Positions 60,540 through 64,000 of a stretch of DNA of 64,000 nt are shown piece after piece. The stretch covers positions 124,001 to 188,000 of the forward strand of contig WGMC01000001.1 in NCBI GenBank assembly GCA_016125265.1, given 5' to 3'. Within the stretch, counting starts at the first letter, position 1. Each line of letters starts with the position of its first letter. Source of the DNA: Planctomycetaceae bacterium. GTDB taxonomy: Bacteria > Planctomycetota > UBA1135 > GCA-002686595. Below the pieces are notes generated by a model. The model did not search any database and was not told the origin of the DNA. It saw nothing but the letters and a program-made list of their open reading frames with translations. Made by a program: the position numbers and the translations under genes.

Positions 60540-63500
60540 TCAGCGCGCGGCGCGCCGTCCGAGCTCCTGCAAGAGCAATCGCTCCGCGTACCCCCGCAGC
60601 CACAGGGTTTCCCGCGCCGCGGCCACCTTCGCCTCCACAGGCTCCGGCCCCGCGCGCAGGTAGGAGCGCACCCGCTCGGCGACGGCGCCCGTGCCCAAGA
60701 GCGCGCGCGGTGTCAGCCGCCACTGGGCGGCGTAGAGCGCCAGGGCCTCGGCCCGTTCGGCGAGGGAAGCCGGCGCGCCTTCGACGGCCACGAGGTGCGC
60801 CAGCGCAAATCGCTGCCGCTGGGGCGCGTCCTCCACCTCGCGCAAGAGCCGCAACAGCGCGCGCCGCGCGGCGGATGCATCGCCCGCGCCCCTGCGCAAC
60901 TCGAAGGCGCGCTCCAAGAGCGGTGTCGCCTGCCCCGCGTTGTAGAAGACATCGGTCGTGGCGAGGCGCGCGATGTCCGCGTCGAGCTCCGCGAGCGCGA
61001 GTTGGTCGATCTCGGAGTTCCCAGCCACCAGCTCGGCCCGCGCCAAACCGACCCGCAGCGTCGAATCGCGCGCGCCGGCCTCCACCAGCGCGAGGGCCTC
61101 GTCCCAGCGGCCCTCGCGACCGAGAAGCTCGATCTCGAGCGCCGCCACCGACGGGAAACGCGAGGCACTCGCCTCGCGGTGGCGCAGCGACCATGCAAGC
61201 GCCTCCCCGTACAACCCCATCGACGCGTAGGCCGTCAGCAACGGGTGCAAGAGCCGTCGGGAGCGCATCGGGTCGCTGACCGCCGTCGCGAGTACCTCGC
61301 CGCCGATCTCGTCGAGCAGATCCGTCCACGGCACGAGTGTGGTCGTGCCGTCCGCGGCGCGCGCGAGGAACGCGCGTCGTTTGGCGCCCGGCGGATCGCC
61401 GTCCCGCGGCGCGATCGGCGCGGACGGCACCGTGTCCAGTGCGCGCGAGCCCAGCTCCATCGCCTGGCGCAGGATGCCCAGGGCGCCGGTCACGTCGCCC
61501 GCCGCGAATCCGAGCGCCGCTTCGAGGTGCAGCACGTCGCCGACTCGCAGCCCGCGCGGATCCAGCTCGCGCGCGCGGACCACGGCGTCCTGTGCGATCG
61601 ACAGTTGGCCCTGGGCGATGGCCTCCTGCGCGAGTGCGTGCCAGGATCCGGCGCGACCGGGCGAGCGCTCGGCCCGCTGCAAACGCAGCGCCAGCACCTC
61701 CGCAGGGCGACCCAACGCGTGGGCCGCGCGCGCCTGGATCACGTAGGCACGCGAATCGCCCGGCGAGATGCGTTCGAGGCGCGCGGCCTCCCGGTGCGCC
61801 AACTGCGCGCGGCCAGCCGCAAACGCCGATTGGGCGCGGGCTGCGAAGGCACAGCACAACGTCGGATGCACCACCAGCGGCAGCGCGAGCAGAACCGCGA
61901 CCAGCGCGGCGAACGGGCGCGGACCGCGCGCGGCAGGCTGCGGCGAAGCCTGCGACGCCGCCGCGAGGAGGCCGAGTGCGATCCAAAGCCAGAGCGGCGC
62001 GTACGTGTTCTGGCTCAGGCCCAGATCCAACTGGTTGGCGCCGAGAATCGTCGCTGCCCAGGCCAGGAGACTCGCCGCGATGGCCCGCGAGGGCAGCGGC
62101 ATCCGGATGCCCGCGGGGGCGCTCCCGTCCTGGCCGCGAAGGCTTCGGCGCGCCAACTCGACCAGCACCAGCACCAAGCCCACGAACAACCCCAACGCGG
62201 GCCAGCCGGCGCCCTCGGCGATCGCGAGGAAGATCTGGTGGGGGTGCAGGTCCTGAGCCGTGCCGTCGTAGTAGGAGGGCTCCGCGTACCTCGCGCGCAG
62301 GAAGAACTGATTGGGCCCGAGTCCGAACCAGGGATGCCCCGAGAGGGCCGCGAGCGACGTGCGCCAGAAGTGCCAACGCTGGCCGAGCGCCGATTGGGTC
62401 CAGGCCATGGCGTCCAATCGGGCGAACACCTTGCCGCCGAGGGGGCTCGCCAGCACCGCTACGAGCACCGCGACCGACGCGCCGAAGACCAGCGGCAGCG
62501 TGCGCGCGCGCCGCGGCACCCGCAGGAAGAGCGCCGCCAGCAGCACCACCGCGCCGAGTGCAAAACCCATCGCGCTGGCCCGCGAGTCCGTGCGCAGGAG
62601 CGCCGCGAGTGACAACAGCCCCACGGCGGCCGCGGCGATTCTTCCGGGCCCGCGGAGCGCAAAGGCAGCGCCGGCGCCGAGCACCGCACTCGATGCGAAG
62701 AGTGGCCCCACGCCGTTGGGGTGCATGCCGAGGGCGCGCAGGCGTGTGACCAGCACGCGCGGCCAGCCCTCCACCTGCGCCACCGTCGCGAGGTCGAAAC
62801 CCGCGGAGCCCAGCGCGAGTGTTCCGCCCGCGAGGAGCACCGCGACCATGCGCCGCACGCCCGCGGCGTCGAGTCCGCGGCCAAGGGCCAGCAGGAGGGT
62901 CCAACCGAGCACAACACGCAGGCCCACGCGGTACCCGAGGTTCGTGTCCTCGCCGTTCGCGATGCCGAGCCACGTCCACAGCACGAAACCGAGGGAAAGC
63001 AGCGTGAGCGGCAGCACGCCGCGCGCAAACGGGCGCGCCATCGGGCCCACGGGCGGCGCAGCGAGCAGGTGCACGAACACGCCGGCGCCGAGCAGTGCGA
63101 AGATGCCCTCTCCGTCGCGCGAGAACAGGTTCGCGCTGCCGGTCGTCACGACGAGCAACACCGCGGCGAGGCGCTCGTCCGCGCGCCAGCGGCGCGGCCC
63201 GGCCGCCGCGAAGAGCCCCGTCAGAATGCCGGCGCCGAGCAAGTACCACGCGCCTTGGGGACCGTCGGCGAACCAGGCGTTGGCGCCGAACGGCGGCAGA
63301 TCCGCGGCCCCGTGCACTCCCGCAGCAACTCCGAGCACACCGCCGAACAGGCTGACCGCGCCGCCGCGCTCCGTCACTGCGCCGCCGCGCTCCGTCACTG
63401 CGCCGCCGCGCTCCGTCACCGCGCCGCCGCGGCGCACCCGTGCGGCGACCACGACCGCCACCAGACCGAAGATCGCGACGAGCGGCAGCGGATCCGACCA

Positions 63501-63656
63501 ACTCCCCGCGAAGGGGAACCGCCGGGAGGCGACCAGAGAATCGAGCAAGCTGTAGGCGAAGGCGAGGACCCACGCCGAACCGACGAGCGCCGCGCCACGG
63601 GCGATTCCACCGGATTGGGTCGCGCTACTGGCGCCGGTATCGCTCTGCATACACAC
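60540..63656 (-). CDS. O-antigen ligase-family membrane protein with C-terminal TPR domain
   Basis: 1038 residues. About twelve transmembrane helices in the first 550 residues. The Wzy_C/WaaL block is HFWRTSLAALSGHPWFGLGPNQFFLR followed by HPHQIFLAIAEGAGWPALGL, as in O-antigen ligases and polymerases. From about residue 600 a soluble domain has TPR-like helices (AQSAFAAGRAQLAHREAARLERISPGD, EALALVEAGARD). It contains three copies of the heptapeptide GGAVTER near residue 80. It would ligate or polymerise surface polysaccharide. Start ATG 63656; MQSD at 63650 is an alternative. Confidence 0.82.
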   Translation of the reverse strand: MCMQSDTGASSATQSGGIARGAALVGSAWVLAFAYSLLDSLVASRRFPFAGSWSDPLPLVAIFGLVAVVVAARVRRGGAVTERGGAVTERGGAVTERGGAVSLFGGVLGVAAGVHGAADLPPFGANAWFADGPQGAWYLLGAGILTGLFAAAGPRRWRADERLAAVLLVVTTGSANLFSRDGEGIFALLGAGVFVHLLAAPPVGPMARPFARGVLPLTLLSLGFVLWTWLGIANGEDTNLGYRVGLRVVLGWTLLLALGRGLDAAGVRRMVAVLLAGGTLALGSAGFDLATVAQVEGWPRVLVTRLRALGMHPNGVGPLFASSAVLGAGAAFALRGPGRIAAAAVGLLSLAALLRTDSRASAMGFALGAVVLLAALFLRVPRRARTLPLVFGASVAVLVAVLASPLGGKVFARLDAMAWTQSALGQRWHFWRTSLAALSGHPWFGLGPNQFFLRARYAEPSYYDGTAQDLHPHQIFLAIAEGAGWPALGLFVGLVLVLVELARRSLRGQDGSAPAGIRMPLPSRAIAASLLAWAATILGANQLDLGLSQNTYAPLWLWIALGLLAAASQASPQPAARGPRPFAALVAVLLALPLVVHPTLCCAFAARAQSAFAAGRAQLAHREAARLERISPGDSRAYVIQARAAHALGRPAEVLALRLQRAERSPGRAGSWHALAQEAIAQGQLSIAQDAVVRARELDPRGLRVGDVLHLEAALGFAAGDVTGALGILRQAMELGSRALDTVPSAPIAPRDGDPPGAKRRAFLARAADGTTTLVPWTDLLDEIGGEVLATAVSDPMRSRRLLHPLLTAYASMGLYGEALAWSLRHREASASRFPSVAALEIELLGREGRWDEALALVEAGARDSTLRVGLARAELVAGNSEIDQLALAELDADIARLATTDVFYNAGQATPLLERAFELRRGAGDASAARRALLRLLREVEDAPQRQRFALAHLVAVEGAPASLAERAEALALYAAQWRLTPRALLGTGAVAERVRSYLRAGPEPVEAKVAAARETLWLRGYAERLLLQELGRRAAR
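63358..63420. repeat. Three perfect-to-near-perfect 21-base tandem repeats inside the O-antigen ligase gene
   Basis: GCGCCGCCGCGCTCCGTCACT repeats at 63358, 63379 and 63400 (last base changed), encoding GGAVTER on the minus strand and keeping the frame. A site prone to slippage in a predicted loop. Confidence 0.9.
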
Positions 63657-63698
63657 ACTCCGTTGGGGCCGGATTCCGCGCCGGCCCGCGTGGTTGCT

Positions 63699-64000
63699 TC
63701 AGCATGCCGCACCGTCCGCGCGGCGGCGCCAAGCGAGTCCGAAGCTGCACCAGAGCGCAAGCGGCGCCACATGCAACAACAGTCGGTCGGGGATCGCGGT
63801 GGTGTAGAGCCGCGGAAGCTCCCACGGAGTCACCACCAGGATCACTCCGTAGGCGGCAATGGTCGAGAGCACCAGGACCAGCGGTGCAGAGAGCGGGTGC
63901 GCGAGGAGCTGGCGCGGGCGCCAGAGCCGCCACACGAATACCAGCCCGAAGAGCACCCACATCAGGTTCCAGCGCAGCGGATTGAGGCAACTTTGCACAA
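63699..64000 (-). CDS. C-terminal end of a multi-pass membrane protein (GT-C-like), cut by window edge
   Basis: The last 100 residues of a protein that starts beyond the right edge. Two hydrophobic helices (NLMWVLFGLVFVWRLW, LVLVLSTIAAYGVILVV) and the segment LPRLYTTAIPDRLLLHVAPLAL resemble the C-terminal helices of sugar transferases that act near the membrane. Positions 63996-63998 could serve as a start but more likely code for an internal Val. It lies 42 bases upstream of the O-antigen ligase gene, suggesting a polysaccharide operon. Confidence 0.6.
   Translation of the reverse strand, partial: VQSCLNPLRWNLMWVLFGLVFVWRLWRPRQLLAHPLSAPLVLVLSTIAAYGVILVVTPWELPRLYTTAIPDRLLLHVAPLALWCSFGLAWRRRADGAAC

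Noticed and set aside
1-64000. Frequent GGT-GTG and CGT-GTG codon pairs
   Set aside because: Looks like a codon-pair preference, but GGC-GTG also occurs often and I could not count reliably.
1-64000. Search for tRNA, rRNA, CRISPR, insertion sequences and integrases
   Set aside because: No cloverleaf-like sequence, regular spaced repeats, transposase motif or terminal inverted repeats were seen.

Overview
This is a 64 kb piece of a very GC-rich bacterial chromosome, packed with protein genes on both strands. I saw no rRNA, tRNA, CRISPR array, insertion sequence or prophage. TGA is used freely as a stop, so the standard bacterial code applies. Gene content points to an aerobic, Gram-negative heterotroph: a heme A synthesis operon, many signal peptides and lipoboxes, large membrane glycosyltransferase-like proteins and an O-antigen ligase. 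The secreted HEAT, EF-hand, FG-GAP, beta-helix and M28 peptidase proteins, with the extreme GC content, make me think of Planctomycetota. That is only a best guess; Myxococcota or another deep lineage is possible.

Left part (1-9 kb): a minus-strand run of a HEAT lipoprotein, a second lipoprotein, a Pro/Ala- and Gly/Tyr-rich TPR protein and an RNase R cut by the window edge. A divergent plus-strand pair follows (Leu/Glu-type dehydrogenase, DUF3108 protein). 9-21 kb: an HrpB helicase broken by one frameshift, a sugar epimerase, a YgfZ-type folate protein, then a tight operon for cytochrome c, heme A synthase (ctaA), heme O synthase (ctaB) and a DUF420 membrane protein. Next come a methylguanine-DNA methyltransferase and two secreted proteins. 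21-31 kb: a Nudix hydrolase, a membrane protein, then nucleotide salvage and RNA modification genes (hypoxanthine phosphoribosyltransferase, RluD-type synthase, TruD, methylthioadenosine phosphorylase) and an M28 peptidase. TruD carries an RG-rich tail of about 528 residues, longer than its enzyme core.

Middle part (31-45 kb): membrane protein, sulfatase-like hydrolase, EF-hand protein, beta-helix protein, 5'-nucleotidase, Lon protease, a small HxlR-regulated operon and an SbtA/SbtB bicarbonate-transport pair. 45-64 kb: a 1078-residue HEAT protein, a DegT aminotransferase coupled to an alanine/glycine symporter, a metalloprotease, a DUF2723 membrane protein, an aldehyde dehydrogenase, a thioredoxin-like gene, an FG-GAP propeller protein, an O-antigen ligase/TPR protein and the end of a membrane protein.

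The most interesting item is the thioredoxin-like gene at 57826-58821. An in-frame TGA stands exactly where the first cysteine of the WCxPC active site belongs, and the reading frame continues intact for another 264 codons. It is best read as a selenoprotein with a W-U-A-P-C active site, although I found no hairpin that matches the bacterial SECIS consensus cleanly.
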